In this document: one piece after another, positions 22,150 to 34,410 of the stretch
Layout: each line of letters begins with the position of its first letter
Numbering within the stretch: position 1 is the first letter of the stretch
NCBI GenBank assembly: GCA_030765065.1
Contig: CM060976.1
Coordinates: 61,054,539-61,118,538 of the forward strand
Source: Deroplatys truncata
Lineage: Eukaryota > Arthropoda > Insecta > Mantodea > Mantidae
Length of the DNA stretch: 64,000 nucleotides
Reading direction: 5' to 3'
The notes under the pieces: model-generated
Database searches by the model: none
Seen by the model: the letters and a program-made list of their open reading frames with translations, nothing else
What the model was told of the DNA's origin: nothing
Made by a program: the position numbers and the translations under genes

Positions 22150-22430
22150 ATCATCATCGGCGCAACAGTCCTACATGAGCTTTGGCCTCCTTAAATATCA
22201 GCCTCCATTCTATATTATCTCTTACTTTCTCACTCCATTTTGTTACCATAATTTTTAGGTCATGCAGAATACTATCGAACCACCTTATCCTAAACTTTCC
22301 TCTTCTCCTTGCTGAATATATCTTTGCTTCCATATTCTTTTAAGGATGCTACTTTCTTCCATGCGCCATACATGTCCGAGCCATTGTAGCCTTTTTGTCT
22401 GGATAAATATGACTATATATTTCCTTTTTA
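22150..22430 (-). pseudogene. LINE C-terminal domain fragment
   Basis: The minus frame reads RLQWLGHVWRMEESSILKRI, then after a frameshift KFRIRWFDSILHDLKIM and EWRLIFKEAKAHVGL. This is the conserved end of the ORF of RTE-like and related LINEs, downstream of the reverse transcriptase. Frameshift and stop codons make it non-functional. Confidence 0.8.
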
Positions 22431-22493
22431 TTAATACATACATAAATAGGGATTGAAAATAAGGGTGTTGGAACACTTAAAACTCTCCTTCCC

Positions 22494-22960
22494 ATCGTTT
22501 TAGAATTTTTGGAAATAATATACATCATGTCCGTCTGAAAAATGATGAATTATCAAATCGGCTGAGTGAATTTTAGATTGCCACCCCCTTCCACAAACAC
22601 GCATTTTTATCATATTCTAAAACCCAAGTGTACTTATGTTTTGTCCAATTCATACTACATCTAGTCCTTGATAACAAAATCCAACCAAATCAGAGGAAAT
22701 TTGGTGATATGAAAATATACAACTCACTCTCTAGTAACTGAATTTTAAAATGTCATAAGCCACCCCATTTCCCCTTTCGTTTGCATGTCATTAAAATCTA
22801 CCAAGGGCGAAAAAAGTATCCTCTGATATTCATATTCAGCGTAATAGGACTGAAATTAAGTGACTTAATATGAACCCCCCCCTCCGTTTTAGAACTTTTG
22901 GAAATATATATCTATTGTATGGCCGTCTGGAAGACCTCTTCAATGGTGAAATACAACAAT
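22494..22960. repeat. Imperfect direct repeats (22494-22570 and 22878-22960)
   Basis: Both units start at CGTTTTAGAA-TTTTGGAAATA and contain TGTCCGTCTG or TGGCCGTCTGG. The interval is A+T-rich with CCCC tracts. This resembles internally repeated untranslated sequence of a retroelement, but the family is unknown. Confidence 0.45.
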
Positions 22961-24070
22961 CGTTTGAATGGTTTTACGGATCTCACCATACAGAAATTCT
23001 CTCTTTGTAATTTTAGTACAGATAACGGTAATTTATACATACAAATTCCATGCATGCTGTGCTGTGCTGGCTTTTGTATACTAACCAAGAAAATAGGCTA
23101 CTGACTCAACTATCTAAAACGTAAGAAGATACGTTTTCTTAACCAGTCTGTGGTTTAGAAGGCTAATTAAATTAAAACAAAGAGACGGGACCATATCACT
23201 ATTTCTCGACACTAGATACCAATACTGATTTTTGAGCAGTCATACTCGATACTCACTTTATAAAAACTGAAAGGCGATAGCTTGTTCACTGAATTATGTT
23301 CTCATTAGTAGTTATCTATGTATAAGCACTTGTAACCAATTTTGTATTGTATGCTAATTCGAAATTATTCCTGTTTGACATTCTCCAAATGGCAGCAAAT
23401 TTTATTTTGATAATGCCTCAGGTTATATATCCCCTATTGTTAGCCAAGGCTATTATTAATTATTATTATATTTTGCGCTGAAAACTTCCTTTAAAGTATT
23501 TTCTATCCATATAATGGAAATACATATACCTACCTGTAAGCTACGGTCGTGACCCGAGTTTGACTTGGCAACAGTTGGAAGGAAAGAACAAATATTTCCA
23601 TGCGCTGTATTATTCCTGTCTTAAGTTCTGATTTGTTTCTGTTGGATTCATAGATTTTGGTCACCGGAGTAGCTAAATGATATGGCTGAGAGAGTGTCAC
23701 CAAGCCAGGCTATTGCAGAAATGTGATATAGTGCATCAGATAAATCAGCTTCCTTCACAACTCAGGTAATACTGCATGTTACATGACAACCTCTACTTCT
23801 TCCCCCATAGTTTTGCATGTTTTCGTTTAGACACAAGAGTCTATGGAATGTTGCATTGATTCACCCACATGAAACGCAGTCAAGGTCTATCAGAACTATA
23901 GTCAAGCAGCATTATGGGAACACGTGCGAGGCAATAACCTGAAGTCTCGTTTCCTTTCATTCCTTATTTAGCATAAAGTTAAACGCAACAAATTTCAATA
24001 ATGCGAAACTTAAAGCACTAGACGTATCAAAAAGTATCAAAGGTTTATCTGAGAGTATTAGAAATACTAC
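22961..24070. other. Unassigned sequence
   Basis: No gene, repeat family or RNA recognised on either strand. Confidence 0.4.
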
Positions 24071-24340
24071 GATACCACCAAGTGGTCTAGGGGTACCATG
24101 CTATCCTCTGGTTCCCGAAATCGCGGGTTCAAACTCGGCGGAGGGAGATGGATTTTTTGGGGGCGTAAAAATTCTTAGCATGGCTTCCTTCTAAAGGGTA
24201 GTAAAGCCGTAGTGCCGTATCGTACATTTTAAGAACCCCAAACCTGATAAAGATGTGTCTGAGCAAAATTTCTGGTCTTTCACGCCCAATATAAAATGCG
24301 ACGCTAAGAAGCATAGCAGTTAAAGAGTGCCCATAAATAA
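24071..24340 (+). mobile_element. SINE-A copy
   Basis: A-box-like AGTGGTCTAGGGGTACC, B box GGTTCAAACTC and the GGCGGAGGG junction are present. The body has GGGCGTAAAAATTC, TCTGAGCAAAATTT and TCACGCCCAATATAA. It carries a deletion in the middle (the GGTGGTCCC region) and ends near CCATAAATAACTAAAAC. Confidence 0.85.
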
Positions 24341-25084
24341 CTAAAACAATCTAAAAACAAAATAATATGGTAATTTTTTTAAGCTTAAGAACCAATATCA
24401 AATCCCATAAAAAGCAGCTCCTTTGGCAGCAACATCGCTTTAAAGTTCATTCTACACACAAAAGTATATTTTTAAAATCATATCGCTCTTAAACTAAACG
24501 TTTCGCACATAATGCGTGGTTTTCTCCAGATCTCGAGATTTTGGCTACTAGTCTTGTGTTGAAAAGTATTTTATCCCACCTAGCAGAAATTCAGCTTTTA
24601 AGCTATGGCCTACACACATATGATATAATAATTCTGTAACCGAAGATTATCCAGTAATTTTCGATGTTGGGTGAATAATTAATGCAAACTGATATAATGA
24701 AGCTAGAAACCGCGCTTTCAAAGGTTAGTGGGTGGGTGAATGGATGGTTAGGTAGATACGTAAACGCGTTATGTTTTACATAAGAATGGCCGAACCGATT
24801 GAAATGAAGCTGGATATATACCAGGTGAGTCAGCTGCCCCTATCTTATCTATGCAACCCGCAGTTTATAGTCTAATTTGAAAACATTTATCCTTTTAGCA
24901 AACAAACTGTTATTGTAGCTCTACCCTTCTATTTGGTACTGTACGCAACTAGCATTAATGATTAAAGGCCTAAATGAGAACCAAAGAGCTACGAAAGCCT
25001 TAAAAAAAAGACGGCGTTTCATGGATATAATGCTTGCAAGGAGATAGAGGAACGTCTTCCCGAAAGAGGGGATAGACTAGGTGT

Positions 25085-25150
25085 GTTCTGGCCGAGTGGT
25101 TTAGTTGCCGGAATGTGATGAACCAAAGGTGAGGTTCGAATCTGATACAA
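25085..25150 (+). mobile_element. tRNA-like SINE head
   Basis: TGGCCGAGTGG (consensus A box) and GGTTCGAATCT (B box) lie 45 nt apart, as in tRNA-Leu/Ser-like heads. An A- and pyrimidine-rich stretch follows, without a recognised body. It lies inside the Tc1-like element and was probably inserted there. Confidence 0.6.
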
Positions 25151-25499
25151 ACATAAAATTGTTTTGGTTATTTTTTTCTCTCTCCCCCCCCCTTGTGTTT
25201 ATTTTCTGTATTTTAGTGTACTAATTTATTTGTTTTTGTTACTGGCTCTCCTGTGACCCAAAGATATGAGATAATTGTGTATCATGTTTACCCTAATAAT
25301 CTGTACCGTATCTGGTGTTGTAAACCGTGTTACGTAGTTAGCTTTCATTCTTTTGGGCGCATATCGACGATATTAAATCTAACGGCTTTTGTTTCATGGT
25401 CAAACCTTATGTTTCACTTCTTTTACTGACAAAGGAGTTGTAAATGTGCTAAGTTCACGGGTAAACAGAATAATAAATTGTTAAAGAGTGTGGATTTCA

Positions 25500-25615
25500 T
25501 CAAGGAAGTAAATGTTCAAAATGATGACCCCCTTCATCAATGCACATTTTGTACGTTGCCGGAGAGACCTTCATGCATGCTGTAACATGCCTGCATACTT
25601 TGGGCTTTGCGGTTC
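25500..25615 (-). pseudogene. Tc1/mariner-superfamily transposase C-terminus
   Basis: The minus frame ends MCIDEGGHHFEHLLP and a stop at 25500-25502. The ending GGHFEHLL is the usual C-terminus of a large insect group of Tc1/IS630-type transposases. Upstream, the frame cannot be followed to the catalytic DDE residues, so most of the gene is deleted. Confidence 0.7.
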
Positions 25616-26779
25616 TTCTTCTTTGCGGTGGAAAACATGACGATTATTCTATTTTGTACACACTTATAATGTTATCAAAAATGTTATTTATAGCACAATT
25701 CAAATGATAGGCCCAAAGAGATAAAACAAAAGGTAATAAAAAGTTTGAACTTAAACCGAAGATTTTGAACCCGAATTAAAGTGGCACGGTGTTAAAGCAA
25801 CCACGATAATACCATTCGGCCAATGCCACCTTGAGAGCTGAGGTTCCTATACGAATTAGTAATCGCAGAACTAGAACCCACCTCGAATCTTTACACGCTT
25901 TTTTGCAGCGTCATACAGTGTTTTGAGCTCGGTTTGGTAGTTTTAATTCAAACAAATAAACTGCATCAGTCATTACAATTACTGTATGATCTGAAATACG
26001 CCATAATTTGTGAAATAAGAAAAATTATCTACCTAGTACTTAGCATTTTTTGACAAGCCTGTACATTGACTAACGGCTTAAATTCAATTGGTCGCATGCT
26101 ATTTTGTTTTCAAATGGTTTTGTCAACCGATACATGTGATAGGTTGTTCCTTCAGGGGCGTTTTCAAAGGGATGCATACTAAAGAATAAAAGTTTGTAAA
26201 ATTCGCTAAAATTGGTACTGCTGCTCCCAGTGTCAGGGTGGGATGTTTTTCGCATCGACATACATAGCGATTACATTTCTGTCCCGTAAAACACTTATGC
26301 ACTGAGTTATGTATCCCTTCTCTATAAAGTGTTATGCAAATCAGCCATTAGAAGGCATTCAAGAAAGGCGTAAGTCACATAAATGTCGCTTAGCACGTTG
26401 CATAAATTCAAAAATAAATAGGCGCAGCTGACTCACCTGGTATAATTATGTAAAACATGCTACCTTAAATCCTATTTAGAAAATTTAGAAATTACTTTGC
26501 TCCCTCATTAGCAACTTATTTTTCAATTCGGTAATATTAAATAACTGAAGCTATATGTATAATGTTTCTGACAAGTTTGGTTACTTTCAAAACTTCAATA
26601 AAATTAATACTTAAGAAGTTATGTCAATTTTTCTTTAATATTATTCGCGTACGTAAATCCACGAGAAACAGTAACTAATTCCTATCGCAATGCAAGCATC
26701 AGGAAGAGGTACACTTTTTGCGCTTTAATTTAATAAAGACTTCATTAAAAGCAGGTTTACTGCCGCTTTTCAAGTCGCG

Positions 26780-27060
26780 TCGCACAGAGACAGAGTAGAG
26801 GGAGACGGGGTGAAGGCTACGGAAAGGTAGAATGAGAGACGCGTAATTTGTGGAGAGAGAGGACTAGGAGGGAAACAGAAGGGAGAGAGTGAGAAGAGAG
26901 AAATTTCGAGATGGAGGGGTTGATAAAAGGAGATGCAGGGGAGGGAGTGGCAGGAGCAATGGATGAAAATGGAAAGTGAGGAATAGACTAGGAAAAACTG
27001 AGACGGTGGGGTTAAAAAGAGAAGAGGGAGGGAGAGAAGCAGAAAGACAGGAATCTTCTC
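26780..27060 (+). repeat. Purine-rich tract, dispersed repeat R-G copy 1
   Basis: Nearly unbroken GGAGAG/GAAGAG-type sequence preceded by GACGCGTAATTTG. The inverse of a similar arrangement occurs at 46990-47130 (CTACGCGTCATGTG plus a pyrimidine tract), so this is probably a dispersed repeat and not local slippage alone. Confidence 0.5.
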
Positions 27061-27315
27061 ATTTAATGCAAAAGCGGGTTTGGCTAGTTAATAATAAAAT
27101 CGGGATTTTTTTCACCACAGTAGCTGTAGTATATGAGAAAATAATTACACTAGACTCTCAATTAACCGAGGGAGTTGTTAGAAAATAACTGTATTTTTAC
27201 ATTCTGTATCTATGTACTAGTAAGTAGGGAAAGTATGGTATTCCAACCAAGAATTCGATTCCGATATTTGACGGTACTACATGATTTGGGGCGTCTTGAA
27301 CCCAAAAAGAAAAAG

Positions 27316-27321
<6 letters not shown>

Positions 27322-27361
<40 letters not shown>

Positions 27362-27373
27362 CGCGCGCGTGCG
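27322..27373. repeat. (TG)n(CG)n microsatellite
   Basis: Located at the standard Rep-A microsatellite position. Alternating purine-pyrimidine throughout. Confidence 0.95.
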
Positions 27374-27990
27374 GCATAACAAAAAAATTAAAAAGTGATT
27401 AAATACCAAACTTGGTATTCACGTTCAGCATATTCCAAGGATGCGATACGAAGATTTTCAAGAAAATCCCTCACCCCAAAACCATCCTTTACATGGAAAT
27501 CCTATCGAAAACTTTGATTTCCTCAAAAATGATTTGGATTTAAATGCCGTATGTTTAAGGTATTTTCATGACAAATGAAATGGATATCTTGAATTTTCTG
27601 GGACTAGCGCTGATGTCATCTTGTTCTGAATGACTCTGCATAACTGGTATAGCGTAAGAGACAAGACAAAATCTTATGACATAAAACACACTATATTGTA
27701 TGCCACATAACTTTTTTGGTAGCGTTAAGCATTTCCGAAATATTCTTTGTTATTGGTTTGAATTTTCGAATAACTTTTCTCAAAAGGAAAATCGCTACTC
27801 CACCCCCTCCTCTTGGCCATGCAAAAGAGAACGGAATTTCAAAGCCATCACATAGCGACCCACTCTTTAAAAGATTTGATTATCGCTTAAAACCAACTGT
27901 AATCTCCTAATCCCCTTATACCTTCAAGGAAATCCAACATTTGCAAATTTTTATCTCGATTAACTTTAAGTAGATAGAAGAATTAGCTTT

Positions 27991-27991
<1 letters not shown>

Positions 27992-28042
<51 letters not shown>
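27992..28042. repeat. (TAA)n microsatellite
   Basis: About 17 uninterrupted units within the 3' part of the Rep-A copy. Confidence 0.97.
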
Positions 28043-28072
28043 TTTAGAGAGTCACGTGAATGTAACACAGAT

Positions 28073-28620
28073 TGTTTCTATACCTTTAATATTAAATAAA
28101 TGTATTGATCGACATGTAATAGATGGACAATATTTAGAAATTCTTTGAACAGTAATATGTATTATTTTTTGGGGTTCCGATTTAAATTCATTTATATTTT
28201 ATTTAAAATTAATTTTTATTGTTTTTAATATATATTATATGGGGTAGCGTCCAAGACAGGCAAGAGGTTAGCCCGAGATAGTCTCGGTTCCAATTAGGTC
28301 CGATAATGGCGATTCTAATGCCTATGTATTCATTTTTCTCAACTTAAGCACAAAAAAGCTGTTCAGGTTAGGTTGCAATCTTGACCAAACTTCGGCTTTA
28401 CAAATTCATGATAGGCGATATCGTTGCGGCGAAATTCCATATAGAAATTATGGAGACAGAGGCAATTTTGGTCAGAACTCTAATGGGGTAATAGTTGTCT
28501 TGGGCCATAGTACGTAATAGTTACTTAGTCGGCTTACCCTCCTCTTATGTAGGGCTACAACGCCCTAGGTCTTACAATCGCGCCTAGGGTCAGAGGCTTG
28601 TAGAGGAGCAGACATACTTT
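28073..28620. other. Unassigned sequence
   Basis: A+T-rich to 28240, then more balanced composition to 28620. No domain or repeat family recognised. Confidence 0.4.
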
Positions 28621-29035
28621 TAAACCCTTTAATAATATTGTTCCCGTTCTTGCCCATTCCAGATCCTCCATTTCATTTTATCACAAACATCAATGTATTT
28701 TTCCCTTCTCCAATCTTTCTTAAAACTGCTATAGTGCATCCAGAGTACTATTATAATCCCTTAAGCTACCATAAATTTTTTATACTTCTATGTCATCAAT
28801 CCTAGATTTCACTATATCCCATAGATTTGTCCACTTGTCTGCAAATTAACTAACTCGCCCATTCCAATTTCCCTTACGATTTCTTTTAATCGACATAACC
28901 AGCTTCTTTTACATTTCTTTTTTTCTTGCGCCCTTAAACAGTCTTTGACGATATTTCCTTCCTCAAATGCTTTGAACCTATTCTAGTACTTCATAATACA
29001 TTTTACCACTACTCCTTTCCTGACAACTCTTCCCA
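28620..29035 (-). pseudogene. LINE post-RT region fragment
   Basis: The minus strand can be read in pieces as KRSWLCRLKEIVREIGMGEL, IVKSRIDDIEVQKIYGSLRD (with a stop in place of one residue) and EKGKYIDVC-like text. This layout corresponds to the region of arthropod LINE proteins that precedes the terminal CCHC-like zinc finger. Several frameshifts are present. The assignment rests on pattern recognition only. Confidence 0.55.
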
Positions 29036-29039
29036 ATTT

Positions 29040-29325
29040 AACTTGGGCTCCTATTGGGAGCTGCACTCAGAAATCCAACGGACATTGAATTAGATAATGA
29101 AGAACCCGGAACGGGGGATCGGCCCGTATAAGAGTGAGGAAGGTGATATGAAACGAAGCGAAATGGATGAAAGGAAAGGTAATGATGGCGAGGGAAACCG
29201 GAGAACCCGGAGAAAACCCGCCCAGACACCACTTCGTCCACCACAAATCCCATATGCGGGCTCCTGGGATCCATCGCCTTGGTAGGATGCGAGCGGTCTA
29301 ACCACTCGGCTACGGCGTCGCTGTA
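29040..29325 (-). mobile_element. SINE-D (tRNA-derived)
   Basis: The minus strand starts with a tRNA-like head CGCCGTAGCCGAGTGG (a consensus A box), then GTTAGACCGCTCGCATCC. The B box is degenerate (GCGATGGATCCC). The body has GTTTTCTCCGGGTTCTCCGG followed by a CATCATT/CATTTC-rich part, a pattern common in arthropod tRNA-SINEs. It abuts the LINE fragment at 29035. Confidence 0.7.
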
Positions 29326-30156
29326 TTGCGTAATAATTGGCGTTAAATGTCAAGAAAGTACAAACATTCTGATGTGCTCTGAAAAGGTCGGAATTCTTGT
29401 ATAGTGGCAGATAACACAATCGAACTAGTGGTTCTAAAGCTAATGGATTAGGGTATCATGCTGTGGATAATGTCCATGTACAACGACTTACACACGACGG
29501 TGTACATTCTCTCCAATTACTTCGCAGTATTTAGCTATACGTAAACAGTAGCTGGTTTATCTTCAAGGGTTTACCAAAGGGTTAGCCCGGCAGACCTAAA
29601 GAAAATAGTGACCTCGAAATTAATAATTTATTATTTCATTCAATTATATACATATTTATATTAATATAATAATTCAATTATATAATTTGGAAGTACGGGA
29701 TGTTCCAGCAGAATATGTGGAAGTTCGAGTGCAAACCGAAGCAACATATCGCATTTAATTGGTCGCTGTCTCATTCATGCATGTTTTGACGTAATCTACT
29801 ACACCCTGATATCCGAATCTTCAGCCTGTAGAATAATAATGCAGTGGTAAAGTGCATTTCTGCAGAAGCACAAAGCGTAACACATGCTGTGGTAAAAGCA
29901 CGGGCGGAAATCGACTTCGGGGGCGTCATCACTGGTTTTGAGGCACTGCAAGAATACAAACCGTTGTCAGGTATAAATGAGGATGTTGCTTGCTGCCGCT
30001 ACAGTACTTCTCTGCAATTGTTCGAGATGCCCTGAGAACTCCATGTTTAAGACTGGTTTACAATGACCAGAGAAAGGAAAGGATAACGGAGTGCATATCG
30101 ATAGCAAAGTAGAAAGTCCATTTTTCGCCTTGGGACGTCATCTGTTTGTAATTGTA
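29326..30156. other. Unassigned sequence
   Basis: The 29844-30035 plus frame (63 residues) and its minus counterpart lack recognisable domains. Nothing else supported. Confidence 0.4.
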
Positions 30157-30319
30157 TTTACTTTCTCTACCACGTACCTAGTAGGTAGAGAAAGTATTGC
30201 ATTCCACCCAAAAATTCGATACCGAGATATCACGGAAATACACGTTTTGGGACCCCCTGAATATAAAAGAAAGCATTTTTAGAAAAAGGTGTGAGAGAGA
30301 GAGAGAGACAGAGAGAGAG

Positions 30320-30355
<36 letters not shown>

Positions 30356-31054
30356 GCATAACTCAAAAACTAAAAGTCGGATCAGCAAGAAACTTGTTCA
30401 GTACCTTCCAAAGTATGAGACAGGAAGATTTTCAAAAACAGGAAGATTTTCCCCCTACTCCAAGCTACCCTTTACATGGAACATTTTTCGAAATGTTTGA
30501 CTCTCTAAAAATGGCTATAATGATTTTGATTAAAATTCCATGTATTAAAGATATTTACATGACAAATAAAATCTACTCCTGAACTTTCTGCCTTTGAAGT
30601 TCTCTTCATTGGGAAGGAATTTTGTATAATCGTGTATAACTGCTAAGCGTTAAGCGATAGACGAAAACGTACTACACAAAAAATGTAGGTCTATTATTTC
30701 AAGTAACTTTTTACTCAAGTAACAGCCATTCCCGAGATATCCGTTAATGGTTCGAATTGTTCTATACTTAGCCAACCTTCTAAAGTCTTGTCAACATTCA
30801 GTTGTTTCTTGCGATTCCATCGAAACAGTATAGAATTTGGCCAGCGTATAGCATCCAGTTTTTAAACATTTGACTACCGCTGTTCCCTTTGTATCTATAA
30901 CGAAATGTGTAATGTAGCTATTTCTGCAAAAGTTTATTTGGATTAAAATGAAGTACCTAGATGTAAAAATAAATTTTAGTAACACTAGTTTGTATACCCA
31001 CCAATTAACGATAGAAGGTAGAGAAGTTATACAAATGTATCGCATCAGATAAAT
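30157..31054 (+). mobile_element. Rep-A copy with (GA)n instead of (GT)n
   Basis: Starts ACTTTCTCTACCACG and folds with GGTAGAGAAAGTA, giving a near-perfect 5' hairpin. The microsatellite at the usual position is GA-type (30293-30352). The 3' end GGTAGAGAAGTTATACAAATGTATCGCATCAGA is diverged. It belongs to the older variant class also seen at 8052, 49086 and 55515. Confidence 0.85.
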
Positions 31055-31849
31055 TTGACAGAGTGTTTTTTCGCGTTAATTGTACATGTTCGTGAAACGA
31101 GTAGTTAAAACACATTTAAAATGCATGTATTTTAACAATGTCGTTCTCGTTTTGGTTCCATTCTAGTTATTGTGAATGAGCCTTTAGGAGATATTTTATT
31201 CACTCCAAGTGTGCTTCCATTTTATGACATAGGGTACAAAGGTTTACATTATTTTCTAATTCATTCTGGTACTGTAACGAAATTTTTGTACAATTCGCAA
31301 AACACTTAATTTTCTGTCTTCTTAGAAAAGAACAAAAGACGACTTTACGAATAGAACTCATAAACGCAAAGTATGCTCTTGTTCCTGTCGGCCTCTTTGG
31401 CCATCTTATGTAGTATTATGTCTTCTAATGGCTGGGTACTTAGACACATTAAATGACATTACATAACTCAACCTTTCGCCTTAGGTACTTAGGGTTTTTC
31501 CAAACTATTTGGACGTAAAAGCAGAGTTTTATCTAGTATACCGCAAAGAAATTACCGTTTGAATGTCACCCAGGTTTGCCCTTTCTTCAAAGTATTGCGC
31601 TTCACAGAAAAGAAATCGCTAAGAGTTGCGGTTGGCGATGGAGGACTCTATGGCGGCGCCCTCCCCAAAAATAAATTGCTATTTCCCGTAAATAATAAAA
31701 ACACAAAAGGAAGGACATCAGACGTCATTGCAGCATAAATTTCTATATTTCCCAGTTTGGTTTATAGATATTCTTTTGTTTGAAATGTTTTTACAACGCT
31801 TATACAGAGAGTAGCGCGAATGTTTTCATTACAGAGTGTATTTAGGAAT
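31055..31849. other. Unassigned sequence
   Basis: No gene or repeat recognised. Confidence 0.4.
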
Positions 31850-32060
31850 ATACCACAGAGTGAGTTGGCGCCGCGGTAACGTGTGAAGCTCGCATTCGGG
31901 AGGTCCCAGGTTCGATTCCGTTGACCGCCCATTCTGACCTTCAGTTTTTCGTGGATTTCTCTAGTCGGTAGGCGAATGCTGGGGTATTTTCTCATCTACA
32001 ACGATTTTCTTTCCATCTTTTCCCTTTCATTCCGTTTCCTTCTCATCTTTCAGATGTGCT
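31850..32060 (+). mobile_element. SINE-B copy
   Basis: The tRNA-like head is GAGTTGGCGCCGCGGTAAC, followed by CGGGAGGTCCCAGGTTCGATTCC with a consensus B box. The body has TTCGTGGATTTCTC and GGCGAATGCTGGGGTA. The same head and body, with ATGGCTCGGGCGGTAAC and AGACGAATGCTGGGTT, occur at 41785. The 3' limit is uncertain and the following 200 bp may belong to it. Confidence 0.7.
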
Positions 32061-32519
32061 TCTAGGTTTCACAGCATATGGCAGTGCAAGACAGATGGCA
32101 TGGATGCGTGCTCCAAGGAAAGAGTACTCCCCGTGGACACTAGAGGTATGTATGTTCACTGCCCTCTCTAGGCAACTCCAGCAATAAGACTGACTGGCCT
32201 TTCGAGTCTGGAACTGCTAGGGACTTTCGCGCGTCTGTCTACGGCTTGTAGCCGTCTACACATCATCTGTTCCTCCTGGAGAGTGATAGACACAATAGAT
32301 CTCCGTTGTGTAACCCATAACCAGGGCCAGGTTTTTTTTTGTGTTTATTTTTAAAATATTACGTGAAAAATATACAAAATGTTGTATTTATAGTTTAAAA
32401 GTGGGTAGAAATTGCGCGAAAGTTTCGCGATAATTTTTTGTCATAGGCAATGGCTCTCATTATCGCAGCTGCGGCGTGATTTTTTTGGAAATTCGGCTGG
32501 TGACAAGCCTTCAAGTCTT

Positions 32520-32600
32520 TGTTATCGATTGTTGATCACATGCACTGCTTATGATCGCATTTCCGCCAATTATTTTTCCGCTGCAGCAATTACTTCAAAA
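32520..32600 (+). repeat. Dispersed repeat R-E, copy 2
   Basis: CACTGCTTATGATCGC and CCGCCAATTATTTTTCCGC match, inverted, the block at 19650-19735. Confidence 0.6.
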
Positions 32601-33079
32601 CGGAAGTATTTCTAACGGAATGTTCCAAAAGCATAGAAAAACCCTGTCAGCTGTCAAGGGTGGGTCTGCAGGTCATAAAAAAGAATAACAACATAGTCTA
32701 AATCTCGGGTTAATTTCCAAATGAATTCTCATTTCTTTACAGTCAACATCTTCAAAACGAATAGATTTCTTAAATGCTGTTTTCGTTTTTACCGTAAAAA
32801 TAAAGATTTTCGCGGAAATTATCTATTCCAGAAAAAATATTAGGCCATAAATCGGTCACATTTGTCATAATTCGTGCATGTAATCCTTGCTGCATCTCTC
32901 CGATACATTTCGCGTTTATCGTAAAAACAAAAAACGGCACTGCCTTGAACACTACATCACGTCTGTTCGGAAATCCTCGCGTTTGGGGTACTGTTAGAGG
33001 CGAAAAGAATGCTTCGATAATGGGCAAGAGGTGTAGAGGGATAACAGAAATTTTGCGAGGCGCTTCGCTGTGTGCGTGC

Positions 33080-33131
<52 letters not shown>

Positions 33132-34200
33132 CTTCATTGCCAATACTATATGAAGAAAATGTACTCAGTTCTGTCTAAAATTTAATGTTATATGAATTGA
33201 TGTTAAGCCTAATGTAATGCTTTAGACAGTGCGATTTAAAGTAAAGCATTATATAGTTGAAACGATTCAGGGAGAAAACAAACCTCTCTATGTTGGTAGC
33301 TTGTGTTTGTCACATTGCACGCACTCGCACGCAGTGCTATGATTCACACACGTACATGTTAACTGCGTACAGTGTTCGAAAGCACGTGTTGTGTAAGCTA
33401 CCTTCATTAATGCACGTACGAGATAAACGGCTCAAGGCCTCCTGTTACTGAAAGGCATAATACAATAATTATTAATACAGTTTAATTTACAGTCACTTTG
33501 ATGTAATTTATTGCACGTTTTACTTTTTGATTTCACCATTGCATAGGATTTCGTGCAACGCTGAAAAATACTGCAGTCAACTGAGAAATTATATGCATCA
33601 ATATTTTGGTTTATATTACATATATTTTCTGGTAAACTGTAGAATAAAACCTGCCGTATAAAGCGTGCTTAATACGAGAGCATCATCCGTCGCCCTCCGA
33701 AACTTGCGAAAGTCACGAGCAGCCACAACGCAAAGCAATTGCTAAAATCTAGCACGCACTAAAACTGCTCTATTTTCACTGAACAAATATTTATATTTTC
33801 GAAACTTTACGTTAGTAAATTCGTGTAATATAATACTATAATATTTAAAAAAATCTGTTTTTTTTAATTTTTGCCTGTTTACTATGAAATAAGTGTGCAT
33901 CGGTGTTGACTTTGACAGATCGTCTCCTGCTTAACAATATCCCAGTCGATTATAGAAACTGTAGATATATGGGCCGATCAAAGTTAATTTCAGCTTAGTG
34001 CCGTTCCCGGCTGTGCGAGAATAATAATTCTCTTTTTGCCCCTCCCATGTCTGTCTTATATTCAGGGCCGAGTTGGAATTTTGCTTGGGGAGCGAGTTAT
34101 ACGTACAAGTTTTCTTCTGGGTTAATCGTTACCTCGATAAGCAGATGTTGGACAACTAAGTTCAACCGCACCCGAGGTCTTTTGAACATTTGCTTCATTT
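32601..34200. other. Unassigned sequence with (GT)n at 33069-33129
   Basis: A long GT tract is the only structured feature. The overlapping small frames (32770-33027, 32945-33178, 33257-33451) have no recognisable domain. Confidence 0.5.
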
Positions 34201-34279
34201 TAGAGGTCTGCACGGACCGGGTTCGTCGGGTTTAATTTGGAAAATGTTTCAATGTTAGCTGGGTTCGGGCTTGAAAATA

Positions 34280-34410
34280 CAGACAAAAAAATTGACATTC
34301 AACCTTTACATTTTGTCATGTAAATATCTAAACATATCATATTTAATCAAAATTATTAGCTCCGTATTTTATAAAATCAAAAATAATGAAGTTTTTCCAT
34401 GTAAAAGGAA
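34280..34410 (-). mobile_element. Rep-A internal fragment
   Basis: TGTCATGTAAATATCTAAAC, TAATCAAAATTATTAG and TTTTTCCATGTAAAAGG are Rep-A body segments in minus orientation, inside the TIR element at 34202. Confidence 0.65.

Larger units (their letters stand above)
24821..26440 (-). mobile_element. Tc1-like DNA transposon with TA target and clear TIRs
   Basis: The left end CCAGGTGAGTCAGCTGC and the right end GCAGCTGACTCACCTGG are perfect 17-bp inverted repeats, each next to TA. Subterminal similarity continues to GCAACCCGC / GCACGTTGC. The internal minus strand holds the end of an IS630/Tc1-type transposase (see 25500). The element is about 1.6 kb and internally deleted. A tRNA-like SINE head sits at 25085. 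Confidence 0.85.
27193..28072 (+). mobile_element. Rep-A copy, diverged
   Basis: Degenerate 5' end (TGTACTAGTAAGTAGGGAAAGTA), ATTCCAACCAAGAATTCG, microsatellite at 27322-27373 and 3' end AGAGAGTCACGTGAATGTAACACA. A (TAA)n tract at 27992 is embedded near the 3' end. Confidence 0.8.

Noticed and set aside
32945..33178. Host gene exon ending in cysteine/valine repeats
   Set aside because: The end is the (GT)n tract, and the beginning has no domain and overlaps an equally long minus frame.
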